The notes: a model not told the origin generated them from the letters alone. A stretch of DNA of 9,288 nt from an uncultured Rhodospirillales bacterium (GCA_903928045.1 CAIYPH010000917.1:1-9288); one strand, 5' to 3'. Shown: positions 1 through 5,813, counted from the stretch's first letter. A program made the numbers and translations.

Positions 1-921
1 ATGTACGGGCTCGAAGTCGCCCGCGCCGTCGGCCGCGGAGTGGATGTGATCTCCTTCGCCGACGAAGAAGGCCACTATTCCAGCTTCCCCGGCAGCCGCT
101 CTTTTATCGGCGTCTTCTCGGAGGCCGATATCGACGCCGGGCGCAACAAATACGAGGGCACCACCATGCGCGAAGCCCTCGCCGCCGCCGGCCTCGCCGG
201 CCGCCGCCGCGTCGCCTTCGCGCCCGGTCGCTACAAGGGCTATCTCGAAGCCCATATCGAGCAGGGCGACACGCTGGAAAGCACCGGCGAGAAAATCGGT
301 ATCGTCACCTCCATCGTCGGCATCTGGGCCTACCGCATCACCTTCGAGGGCGTGCAGAACCACGCCGGCACCACCCGCATGGCCATCCGCCGCGATGCCG
401 GGCTCGCCGCCGTCAAACTCATCGCCGCCATCGACGCCCTCTTCCCCACCATTTGCGCCGAACGCACCGTCTGGACCGTCGGCCGCATCACCCTCGACCC
501 CGGCGCCGGCTCCATCATCCCCGGTGGCGCCGAAGTGGTGTTCCAGATCCGCGACGCCGACATCGACGTGCTCAAGCGCCTCGAAGCGGCGCTGGAAGGC
601 CTGGTCGCCGACGCCGACAAAGGCCCCTGCCGCGCCACGCTCCACAACGTCTCCCGCTCCACCCCCTCTTTGATGGACCCTGGCTTCCAGAACGCCCTCG
701 AACGCGCCGCCGAACGCTTCGCCCCCGGCCAGCACCAACGCATGCCCAGCGGCGCCGGGCACGACGCCCAATGGCTGGCCCGCGTCATGCCCTCCGCCAT
801 GCTCTTCATCCCCTCCATCGGCGGCATCAGCCACCACTGGAGCGAAAACACCGCGGACGAGGATATCGTGCTCGGCTGCCAGGTCATGGCGACGGCGGTG
901 GCTGAGATTTTGGCCGGGTGA
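1..921 (+). CDS. M20-family Zn-dependent amidohydrolase (N-carbamoyl-L-amino-acid hydrolase / allantoate amidohydrolase-like), 5' end missing
   Basis: The frame is open from the window edge to a TGA stop, giving 306 residues. Visible M20 landmarks are the DEEG metal/catalytic acid motif at residues 21-24, the AHIEQG histidine at 85, the lid/dimer motif NHAGTT at 120-125, and SGAGHDA followed by GGISHHWSENT, with the metal-binding His near 278. Family members are usually about 400-420 residues and begin with the first His and the bridging Asp, which are absent here. The ATG at base 1 therefore falls inside the conserved helix before DEEG and is probably not the true start; the gene most likely begins upstream. 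The family hydrolyses N-carbamoyl amino acids, ureidopropionate or allantoate with two metal ions in the cytoplasm. The exact substrate cannot be read from sequence. The SHHWSENT tail differs from the usual SHNPxE, and NHAGTTPM reads NHAGTTRM. A cytosine-deaminase-like gene converges on it, which suggests ureide or pyrimidine nitrogen salvage. Confidence 0.88.
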   Translation: MYGLEVARAVGRGVDVISFADEEGHYSSFPGSRSFIGVFSEADIDAGRNKYEGTTMREALAAAGLAGRRRVAFAPGRYKGYLEAHIEQGDTLESTGEKIGIVTSIVGIWAYRITFEGVQNHAGTTRMAIRRDAGLAAVKLIAAIDALFPTICAERTVWTVGRITLDPGAGSIIPGGAEVVFQIRDADIDVLKRLEAALEGLVADADKGPCRATLHNVSRSTPSLMDPGFQNALERAAERFAPGQHQRMPSGAGHDAQWLARVMPSAMLFIPSIGGISHHWSENTADEDIVLGCQVMATAVAEILAG

Positions 922-930
922 GGTAAGGGT

Positions 931-1072
931 GTTCTTTTTGTGAACAAAAAGAACCAAAAAAACGTTCTGTTCCATCCATGCCGTTGGCGTACGTAGGCGG
1001 GATGGCGGAGAGCGATACGCGCCAAAGGGATAAAAGTTTTTTGCTCCTTTTTTTCAAAAAAGGAGCGCTTCC
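931..1072. repeat. 142-bp structured intergenic repeat, copy 1
   Basis: This element starts 9 bases after the stop of the M20 hydrolase. Its left end is a perfect palindrome at 931-954 (11-bp arms, 2-base centre GA). Its right end has a second palindrome at 1043-1066 (arms GCTCCTTTTTT / AAAAAAGGAGC). Between them, A-rich 957-963 pairs with T-rich 1036-1042, and TTGGCG (984-989) pairs with CGCCAA (1020-1025). The 31 bases 975-1005 are identical to 1752-1782 in copy 2, and both copies span 142 bases without an evident gap. The flanks GGTAAGG (922-928) and CCTTACC (1075-1081) are also inverted, so the element may reach about 922-1081. It carries no protein. It could be a MITE-like non-autonomous mobile element, a REP/ERIC-type palindromic unit, or a dispersed terminator or RNA-stability element. 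Confidence 0.85.
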
Positions 1073-1133
1073 TTCCTTACCCCGTCCTTCTCCGCATCCC
1101 CCGGGAAATTTTACGCCAAATTGAAAATTCTCC

Positions 1134-1162
1134 TTGACCCAAAAAGTTTATTATACTAATAT
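1134..1162 (+). promoter_or_regulatory. Putative sigma-70 type promoter before the proline-rich hypothetical gene
   Basis: An AT-rich island in GC-rich DNA contains TTGACC (1134-1139, five of six to the -35 consensus) and, 17 bases on, TAATAT (1157-1162). A better -10 word, TATACT (1152-1157), is only 12 bases from the -35 box. Transcription from the 17-base pairing would start about 7 bases later, almost on the ATG at 1170, so the message could be leaderless; no Shine-Dalgarno sequence is visible. This is a sequence-match call only. Confidence 0.4.
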
Positions 1163-1169
1163 CGTCGTC

Positions 1170-1720
1170 ATGGAACCAGCGCCCACATCCCCCGAGCTAC
1201 CCCCCGGCGAACCGCATCCCGCGGTCCGTCTGGCGGAAGCCGTGTGCGCGCTCATCGCCGCCATCGCCGGCCCTTCCTGGTTCTGGCGCTTCCTCCCCGG
1301 CGGCCGCGCCTTCTGGGCGCAGATGCACCGCATGGGCCAGGACTTCGCCGCCCTCATGCACCGCCTCGCCGCCGCTCCCCCGGCGCCCGTCATTATTCCA
1401 AACACCCCCCGCCCGAATACCTCCCGCCCGAATACCTCCCGCCCGAACACCTCCAAGCCCCGCCGCCGCCCGAAATCCGCCACGCCCCACCTGCGCCCGC
1501 GCCGCCCCCGTCGTGCGCCGAAGCCGCGCCGCGCATCGCCCACCTCCCACCCAACCACCACCCCCGCGCGCACCTGCCCGCGCCCTTGCCCGCCTGCGCC
1601 CCGCGCACGCATCGAATTGCGCGAACGACGAAGGCCCAATGGCTTCCGGATTGCATCGCAGAAGCATGTCCAAATTGTTTCGAAATCAAAATCAAAATCG
1701 ATAAGCTGTTCTTTTTGTGA
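1170..1720 (+). CDS. Hypothetical proline-rich protein with an apparent -1 frame change
   Basis: From the ATG at 1170 the first roughly 74 codons have strong G/C third positions. They encode a plausible domain with a hydrophobic stretch (LAEAVCALIAAIAGPSWFWRF, residues about 20-40) and an amphipathic segment rich in Met, His and Arg. Near 1389-1395 that frame loses its codon bias. The -1 frame then acquires it and encodes PPEYL repeats, then a Pro/Ala/His-rich tail ending at a TGA at 1718-1720. Without a frame change, the first frame runs on through repeat copy 2 and antisense to the next gene, to 3470, which is not credible. The stop and last codons lie inside the palindrome that opens repeat copy 2. 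I do not recognise a family. It may be a frameshifted pseudogene, a sequencing or assembly error in the C-rich tract, or a real short protein with a programmed shift, although no clear slippery heptamer is seen. Confidence 0.42.
1410..1454 (+). repeat. 15-bp tandem repeat, three units
   Basis: The unit CGCCCGAATACCTCC occurs at 1410-1424 and 1425-1439, with a third unit at 1440-1454 that differs by one base (CAC for TAC). Since 15 is a multiple of three, changes in copy number keep the reading frame. It reads as PPEYL/PPEHL in the frame ending at 1720 and as RPNTS in the frame that starts at 1170. The single T-to-C difference changes Tyr to His in the first and is silent-like (Asn AAT/AAC) in the second. 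Confidence 0.85.
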
Positions 1721-1849
1721 ACAAAAAGAAACAAAAAACTTTTTATTCCGTTCCATGCCGTTGGCGTACGTAGGCGGGATGGTCAGCAGCGGTACACACC
1801 AATGGAGTAAAAGTTTTTTGCTTCTTTTTTCCAAAAAAGAAGCGCTTCC
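1708..1849. repeat. 142-bp structured intergenic repeat, copy 2
   Basis: This copy ends one base before the stop codon of the - strand cytosine-deaminase-like gene. The left palindrome is at 1708-1730 (last base A instead of C) and the right palindrome at 1820-1843 (arms GCTTCTTTTTT / AAAAAAGAAGC). CAAAAAACTTTT (1732-1743) is exactly complementary to AAAAGTTTTTTG (1809-1820), a 12-bp stem joining the two end hairpins. Inside it, CCGTTGG (1758-1764) pairs with CCAATGG (1799-1805) with one G-T pair. Compared with copy 1, the right hairpin has a paired change (C-G versus T-A third from the stem base) that keeps the stem, which is evidence that the structure itself is maintained. It is the same family as 931-1072 and 9199-9288. 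Confidence 0.85.
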
Positions 1850-1850
1850 C

Positions 1851-3080
1851 TCACCCCGGCCGATACAAAACCGGCCGAGGCCGCGTCACCGTCAGCGCCC
1901 CCCGCTTGAACACCGCCAGCGGCAGCCGCAATTCCGCGACCGCCTGTTCGGGCGAGGTCGCGTCGATCACCACGAGGTCCGCGGGGTGGCCGACCGAGGT
2001 GCCGTAATCCGGCAGGTTCATCAGCCGCGCCGAGCGGTCGGTCAACATGGAGAAAAGTTCGCGCATGCCCGCCCTTGTGCCGATCTGGCAGCAATTGGCC
2101 TGCAGATTGGCCATGCGGATCAGATTGCCGTCGCCCATCGGCGTGAAGGGGTTGAGCACGTTGTTAGTGGAGAGCGAGCAATTGACGCCGTGTTCGGCCA
2201 AAAGGTTCACGTCGGCCAGGCCACGGCGCACGTTGTCGGTCTGATCGCGGCCCATAAGAAAGAGTTCGGTCGCCGGCAATACGGTCACCGCGACGCCGGC
2301 GTTGGCGACCCGGGTGGCCATCGCCTTGAGGTCCTCAAGCTTCATGGTCGAAAGCTTGGTCATGTGCCCGACGGTGACGCGCCCGCCGAAATGGTACTGC
2401 TCGGTGAGGTCGCACACCAAGGGAAGGTCCATCTCGTCGGGCGTGTTGCCGAAATCGAGATGCATGTCGATGTCGACGTCGAATTCATGGGCGAGCTGAA
2501 ACACCCGGCGGATCTGGGCGGCGTGGTCGGTATCATAGCCCGGCGCGGCGCCAACCACCCGGGCGCCACGCTTGAGGGCCTCGATCATCAGCTCCTCGGT
2601 CCCGGGGTTGTTGGTCAGCCCCTCCTGCGGGAACACGCAGATCTCGATATCGATCGCCCAGGCGTATTCCCGCGCGAGGTACTGCACCCCCTCGAAGCCG
2701 CGCAGCCCGATGAGGGGGTCGACTTCGACATGCGCCCGCATCCGCGTCGCCCCGTTCTCGATGCAGCGCTCCAGCGTCTGCCGGGCGCGGGCGATGATGT
2801 CCTCGACGGTAAACGTATGCTTCACGTCCGATACCCGCTTCACCGCCATGGCGTTGCGCCCCTGCTCCGGCGCGCAGCGATCGATGATGCGGGATTTCTC
2901 GAGATGGATATGGGTCTCGCAGAACCCCGCACACACCAGGCACCCGCCGGCGTCGAACACCCGGGGCGAGTCGACGCTGATGCCGGTGCCGACAAAGGCG
3001 ATCTTGCCGTCCTGCACCCCGATATCGACTTCGTTCACCGGGTCACAGGCAAGGCGGGCATTGCGAACGACGAGATCCAC
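1851..3080 (-). CDS. Cytosine-deaminase-like metal-dependent amidohydrolase (CodA family) with altered active-site residues
   Basis: The product is 409 residues from a GTG start chosen because AGGAG lies six bases upstream and the protein then opens with MDLVVRNARL, the usual N-terminal beta strand of this family; earlier in-frame starts add an Arg-rich, non-family extension. Landmarks are THIHLE (metal ligands H57, H59), RAHVEVDP near 116-122, MHLDF (H207), VGHM (H239) and STNNVLNPF (304-312). The whole length aligns with E. coli CodA as I recall it, including the end LNLxDYG and an ADLVVID barrel strand. CodA has HCDE and HDDVFDP, so its catalytic Glu217 is Phe210 here and its metal-binding Asp313 is Asn306. 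Cytosine deaminase activity is therefore doubtful; a related ring C-N hydrolase or deaminase is more likely. The cytoplasm is expected, as no signal peptide is seen. It converges with the M20 hydrolase and is divergent from cysQ. Confidence 0.85.
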   Translation of the reverse strand: MDLVVRNARLACDPVNEVDIGVQDGKIAFVGTGISVDSPRVFDAGGCLVCAGFCETHIHLEKSRIIDRCAPEQGRNAMAVKRVSDVKHTFTVEDIIARARQTLERCIENGATRMRAHVEVDPLIGLRGFEGVQYLAREYAWAIDIEICVFPQEGLTNNPGTEELMIEALKRGARVVGAAPGYDTDHAAQIRRVFQLAHEFDVDIDMHLDFGNTPDEMDLPLVCDLTEQYHFGGRVTVGHMTKLSTMKLEDLKAMATRVANAGVAVTVLPATELFLMGRDQTDNVRRGLADVNLLAEHGVNCSLSTNNVLNPFTPMGDGNLIRMANLQANCCQIGTRAGMRELFSMLTDRSARLMNLPDYGTSVGHPADLVVIDATSPEQAVAELRLPLAVFKRGALTVTRPRPVLYRPG

Positions 3081-3086
3081 GGCGAA

Positions 3087-3091
3087 CTCCT
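3087..3091 (-). promoter_or_regulatory. Shine-Dalgarno site fixing the GTG start at 3080
   Basis: On the - strand AGGAG is followed by six bases and then GTG. This is the only well-placed ribosome binding site near the point where family homology begins, so it decides the start of the cytosine-deaminase-like gene over the longer open frame that reaches 3275. Confidence 0.7.
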
Positions 3092-3174
3092 GGGTTGGAC
3101 GCCCGATTGTCCGGCGCCGAGCCGCAGCGCGCAAGGGAGGTTTGCCGTTCGGCTCGCGCGGCGTAATAAGGGGT

Positions 3175-3951
3175 ATGGACGACATGACCCTTCTCGACAT
3201 CGCCTTCGGCCTCGCGGAGCGGGCCGGCGCGAAAATCATGGAAGTCCGCGCCCGCGGCTTCGACGTCAACCGCAAGTCCGACGCCTCACCGGTGACGGAA
3301 GCCGACCACGCCGCCGAGGCGGTGATCGTCGCCGGCCTCCGGGCCGCGACGCCCGATATCCCGGTGGTCGCCGAGGAGGAGATCGCCGGCGGCCACGTGC
3401 CCGATCACGCCGAGGCGTTCTGGCTGGTCGATCCGCTCGATGGCACGCGGGAATTCTCGGCCGGGCGTGACGAGTTCGCGGTGTGCATCGGCCTGGTCCG
3501 CAATGGCCGCGCGGTGATGGGCGTGGTGGGCGCCCCCGCCCAGGGCGAGCTGTTCGGCGGCATCGTCGGCGTCGGCGCCTGGAAGCGCAGCGCGGCGGGT
3601 CAGGTGGCGATCTCGACGCGTGAGATCCCCGCCGAGGGCATGGCGGTGGTGGCCTCGCGTCACGATGCCGATGACCCTCGCCTCGCGCCCTATCTGGAAG
3701 GGCGGAAAATCGCCTCGCTGCTCAATATCGGCTCGGCCCTGAAATTCTGCCGCGTGGCGGAAGGCATCGCCGATCTCTACCCCCGCTTCGGCCGCACCAT
3801 GGAATGGGACACCGCGGCCGCCCAGGCAGTGGTGGAAGCCGCCGGCGGCGCCGTGCTGGTGGCCAATACCGGCGTGCCCTTCACGTACGGCAAGCCTGGC
3901 TGGGAAAACCCCGGCTTCATCTGCTGGGGCCGGCTGCCCGACCAGGGTTGA
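3175..3951 (+). CDS. cysQ: 3'(2'),5'-bisphosphate nucleotidase CysQ
   Basis: The 258-residue protein belongs to the inositol-monophosphatase superfamily and removes the 3'-phosphate of phosphoadenosine phosphate (PAP), giving AMP. This prevents PAP build-up during sulfate assimilation. Motifs are KSDASPVTEAD (34-44), EEE (67-69), the Mg-binding WLVDPLDGT (83-91), SRHDAD (161-166), GSALKFCRVAEG (186-197), LYPRFG and WDTAAAQAV (211-219). The GSxLKFC / LYPRFG pair is typical of CysQ and argues against inositol monophosphatase or HisN. E. coli CysQ is 246 residues, so the length fits. An ATG at 3184 is an equally possible start: AAGGGG (3168-3173) is only one base from the first ATG but ten from the second. 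The 94-bp space before it separates it from a divergent gene and must hold both promoters. It overlaps the next gene by four bases. Confidence 0.93.
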   Translation: MDDMTLLDIAFGLAERAGAKIMEVRARGFDVNRKSDASPVTEADHAAEAVIVAGLRAATPDIPVVAEEEIAGGHVPDHAEAFWLVDPLDGTREFSAGRDEFAVCIGLVRNGRAVMGVVGAPAQGELFGGIVGVGAWKRSAAGQVAISTREIPAEGMAVVASRHDADDPRLAPYLEGRKIASLLNIGSALKFCRVAEGIADLYPRFGRTMEWDTAAAQAVVEAAGGAVLVANTGVPFTYGKPGWENPGFICWGRLPDQG

Positions 3952-4904
3952 CCGGGCGCCTGATCGATGACGCCGCCGGCATCGCCCGGGCGGCGGGCCT
4001 GCTGAGAGACGGCCAGCTGGTCGCCTTCGCCACCGAGACCGTCTACGGCCTCGGCGGTGATGCGACCAACGGCCGCGCGGTCGCCGGGATTTTCGCCGCC
4101 AAAGGCCGGCCGCAGTTCAATCCGCTGATCGCCCACTACCCCGACGCATCCGCCGCGTTCGGCGACGTCGCGGCCAATGAGCTGGCCCGCGCTTTGGCCG
4201 GTGCCTTCTGGCCGGGACCGCTGACCCTGGTGCTCCCACGCCGGCCGGAGTGCCGGGTGGACCTGCTGGCCGGCGCCGGGCTCGACACGCTTGCGGTCCG
4301 CGTGCCGTCGCATCCGGCCGCGCTGGCTTTGCTCACCGCCACCGGCCGCCCGGTCGCCGCCCCCTCGGCCAACCGCTCCGGCGCGGTGAGCCCCACCACG
4401 GCGGACCACGTGCTGGACGGCCTCGCCGGCCGCATTGCCGCCGTGCTCGACAGCGGGGCCTGCCCGGTCGGCGTCGAATCGACGGTGCTCGATCTCAGCG
4501 GCGCCCGGCCGGTCCTGCTGCGGCCGGGCGGGCTGGCGGTGGAGACGATCGAGGCCCTCATCGGCCCGATCGCCCGCGCTGCCACCCCCGGAGTGCTGCG
4601 CGGACCGGGAATGCTGGAGTCGCACTACGCACCGTCCCTCAAGGTGCGGCTGAACGCCACCTCGGTCACCCCCGACGAGGCGCTGCTCGCCTTCGGGCCC
4701 GCCTTGCCAGGTGCCGGAGCCGTTTTTCAGCTGAGCGAAACGGGAGACCCGGTGGAAGCCGCGGCCCGGCTGTTCGAGGGCTTGCGGCGGCTCGATGCCG
4801 AGGGCCGCGGCTTCGCCGGTATCGCGGTGATGCCGGTGCCCGACACCGGCCTCGGCCTCGCGATCAATGACCGGCTCCAGCGCGCGGCGGCGCCACGAGG
4901 ATGA
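3948..4904 (+). CDS. tsaC: L-threonylcarbamoyladenylate synthase (Sua5/TsaC type)
   Basis: It makes threonylcarbamoyl-AMP from threonine, bicarbonate and ATP, the first step in t6A formation at position 37 of ANN-decoding tRNAs. The N-terminal YrdC domain shows TETVYGLG (29-36), K-G-R (52-54) followed by NPLIAHY, FWPGPLTLVL (87-96), APSANRSG (138-145), ESTVLDL (177-183) and LLRPG (190-194). After the linker SHYAP (225-229) there is a C-terminal Sua5 domain to residue 318, so this is the long Sua5 form rather than the short E. coli TsaC. The start is taken as TTG at 3948, overlapping the cysQ stop as TTGA. No ATG in frame lies near the domain boundary, and the longer open frame from 3804 is a shadow of cysQ. 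It ends in an ATGA overlap with the transporter gene. It is presumably co-transcribed with cysQ. Confidence 0.92.
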   Translation: MTGRLIDDAAGIARAAGLLRDGQLVAFATETVYGLGGDATNGRAVAGIFAAKGRPQFNPLIAHYPDASAAFGDVAANELARALAGAFWPGPLTLVLPRRPECRVDLLAGAGLDTLAVRVPSHPAALALLTATGRPVAAPSANRSGAVSPTTADHVLDGLAGRIAAVLDSGACPVGVESTVLDLSGARPVLLRPGGLAVETIEALIGPIARAATPGVLRGPGMLESHYAPSLKVRLNATSVTPDEALLAFGPALPGAGAVFQLSETGDPVEAAARLFEGLRRLDAEGRGFAGIAVMPVPDTGLGLAINDRLQRAAAPRG

Positions 4905-5779
4905 GCGGCCGGCTGGCGAAGCTCGATCCGCGGCTGGTGCTCGGCATCCTCTTCATGTGCGGCTCCGGCGTGCTGTTCCCGGTGATGAACGGCATCGCCA
5001 AGACACTGGGCGCCGAATACAACTCGCTGCAGGTGTCATGGGCGCGCGCCTTCGGGCACGTGGTGTTCCTGCTGATCGTCTTCCTGCCGCGGCACGGCAT
5101 CGCCCTGCTGCGCACCCGTCGGCCCGGCGCGCAGATTCTGCGCTCGGCACTGCTGTTTACCTCCAACCTCTGCTTCTTCTTCGCCATCACCTTCATCCCG
5201 ATCGCCCAGGCCGCCTCGATCAGCCAGACCTCGCCGCTGATCGTGGCACTCCTGGCCTGGCCGCTGCTGGGCGAGCGGACCACCAAGCTGCGCGTGGCGC
5301 TGGTGCTGCTCGGCTTCATCGGCGTGCTGATCGTCATTCGCCCGGGCAGCGCGGTGTTCCACTGGGCCTCGCTGTTCGTGGTGGCGAGCGCCACCTGTTA
5401 CGGGCTCTACCAGATGCTCACCCGGCGGATATCGACCATCGACAGCCCGGAGACCTCCGCGGTCTACAGCTCCGTGGTCGGTGCTTTCGTCATCCTGGCG
5501 GTACTGCCCTTCGTATGGAAAACGCCGACGAGCGGGCTGCATCTCCTCTATTTCTGCTCCATGGGAGTGCTCGGCGGGCTCGGGCATTTCTGCGTCGCCA
5601 AGGCGATGCAACTGGCGCCGGTGAGCATCGTCTCACCCTTCCAGTATTTCCAGCTCATCGGCTCGGTGCTGGTCGGCTACGTCGCCTTCGCCGATCTGCC
5701 GGATGGGCTGACCTGGCTGGGCGCCGGCATTATCGTCGGCTCCGGCGTGCTGATGGGACTCTCGCAAGCCCGCCGCTGA
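4901..5779 (+). CDS. DMT-superfamily (EamA) transporter, ten membrane helices
   Basis: This 292-residue inner-membrane protein has ten hydrophobic segments, roughly 12-30, 46-63, 82-99, 104-122, 130-147, 156-172, 188-204, 213-231, 240-262 and 270-287. They form the two five-helix EamA halves of the drug/metabolite transporter superfamily. Features of the family include the helix 4 run QTSPLIVALLAWPLLGER, ending in the conserved Glu-Arg before a short loop, GVLIVIRPG after helix 5, and APVSIVSPFQYFQLIGSVLVGY in the second half. The substrate is not deducible: members export or import amino acids, nucleosides, S-adenosylmethionine and others. The ATG overlaps the Sua5/TsaC stop (ATGA), so translation is probably coupled. 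The stop codon sits in the loop of a short GC stem (5770-5787). Confidence 0.88.
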   Translation: MSGRLAKLDPRLVLGILFMCGSGVLFPVMNGIAKTLGAEYNSLQVSWARAFGHVVFLLIVFLPRHGIALLRTRRPGAQILRSALLFTSNLCFFFAITFIPIAQAASISQTSPLIVALLAWPLLGERTTKLRVALVLLGFIGVLIVIRPGSAVFHWASLFVVASATCYGLYQMLTRRISTIDSPETSAVYSSVVGAFVILAVLPFVWKTPTSGLHLLYFCSMGVLGGLGHFCVAKAMQLAPVSIVSPFQYFQLIGSVLVGYVAFADLPDGLTWLGAGIIVGSGVLMGLSQARR

Positions 5780-5789
5780 GGCGGCGGAT

Positions 5790-5813
5790 TGCCGGGCGAC
5801 GGCTTGCCCGGCA
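5790..5813 (+). promoter_or_regulatory. Stem-loop in front of selA
   Basis: TGCCGGGC (5790-5797) is exactly complementary to GCCCGGCA (5806-5813). A G-T and an A-T pair extend the stem inwards to ten pairs closing a CGGC loop. It ends 11 bases before the selA ATG at 5825 and covers another in-frame ATG (5813), which makes that earlier start unlikely. No U tract follows, so it is not a standard intrinsic terminator. In E. coli a SECIS-like hairpin before selAB binds SelB and controls the operon; this could be a counterpart, but it lacks the E. coli bulged U and GU apical loop. A second short GC stem (CGCCGC / GCGGCG, 5771-5786) lies just upstream. Confidence 0.5.

Noticed and set aside
919..930. 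Possible selenocysteine UGA at the end of the M20 gene
   Set aside because: Read-through hits repeat sequence with no family homology, and the protein is complete at its C-terminus by comparison with the family.
931..954. Classical Rho-independent terminator after the M20 gene
   Set aside because: The hairpin is AT-rich and is followed by an A run, not a U tract, on the + strand. A terminator role is possible for the whole element but not by the standard rule.
1410..1454. CRISPR-like array
   Set aside because: The three 15-bp units are contiguous with no spacers; it is a coding-type minisatellite.
1151..1834. Minus-strand open frame of 227 residues between the repeats
   Set aside because: Its first residues are encoded by repeat copy 2 and the rest is Gly/Arg-rich shadow sequence with poor codon bias; similar frames appear at copies 1 and 3 only because the repeat has no stops on that strand.
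3118..3156. Inverted repeat CGAGCCG ... CGGCTCG between the divergent genes, as an operator
   Set aside because: Seven-base arms 25 bases apart are easily expected by chance in such GC-rich DNA, and no regulator gene is nearby.
1134..3470. A 778-residue open frame on the + strand
   Set aside because: Only its first part (from 1170) has coding character. It then runs through repeat copy 2 and antisense to the CodA-like gene and into cysQ out of frame, with an Arg/Pro/His-rich product typical of shadow frames in GC-rich DNA.
3175..3951. Histidinol-phosphatase or inositol monophosphatase instead of CysQ
   Set aside because: GSALKFC, LYPRFG and the C-terminal ENPGF match CysQ rather than those paralogues.
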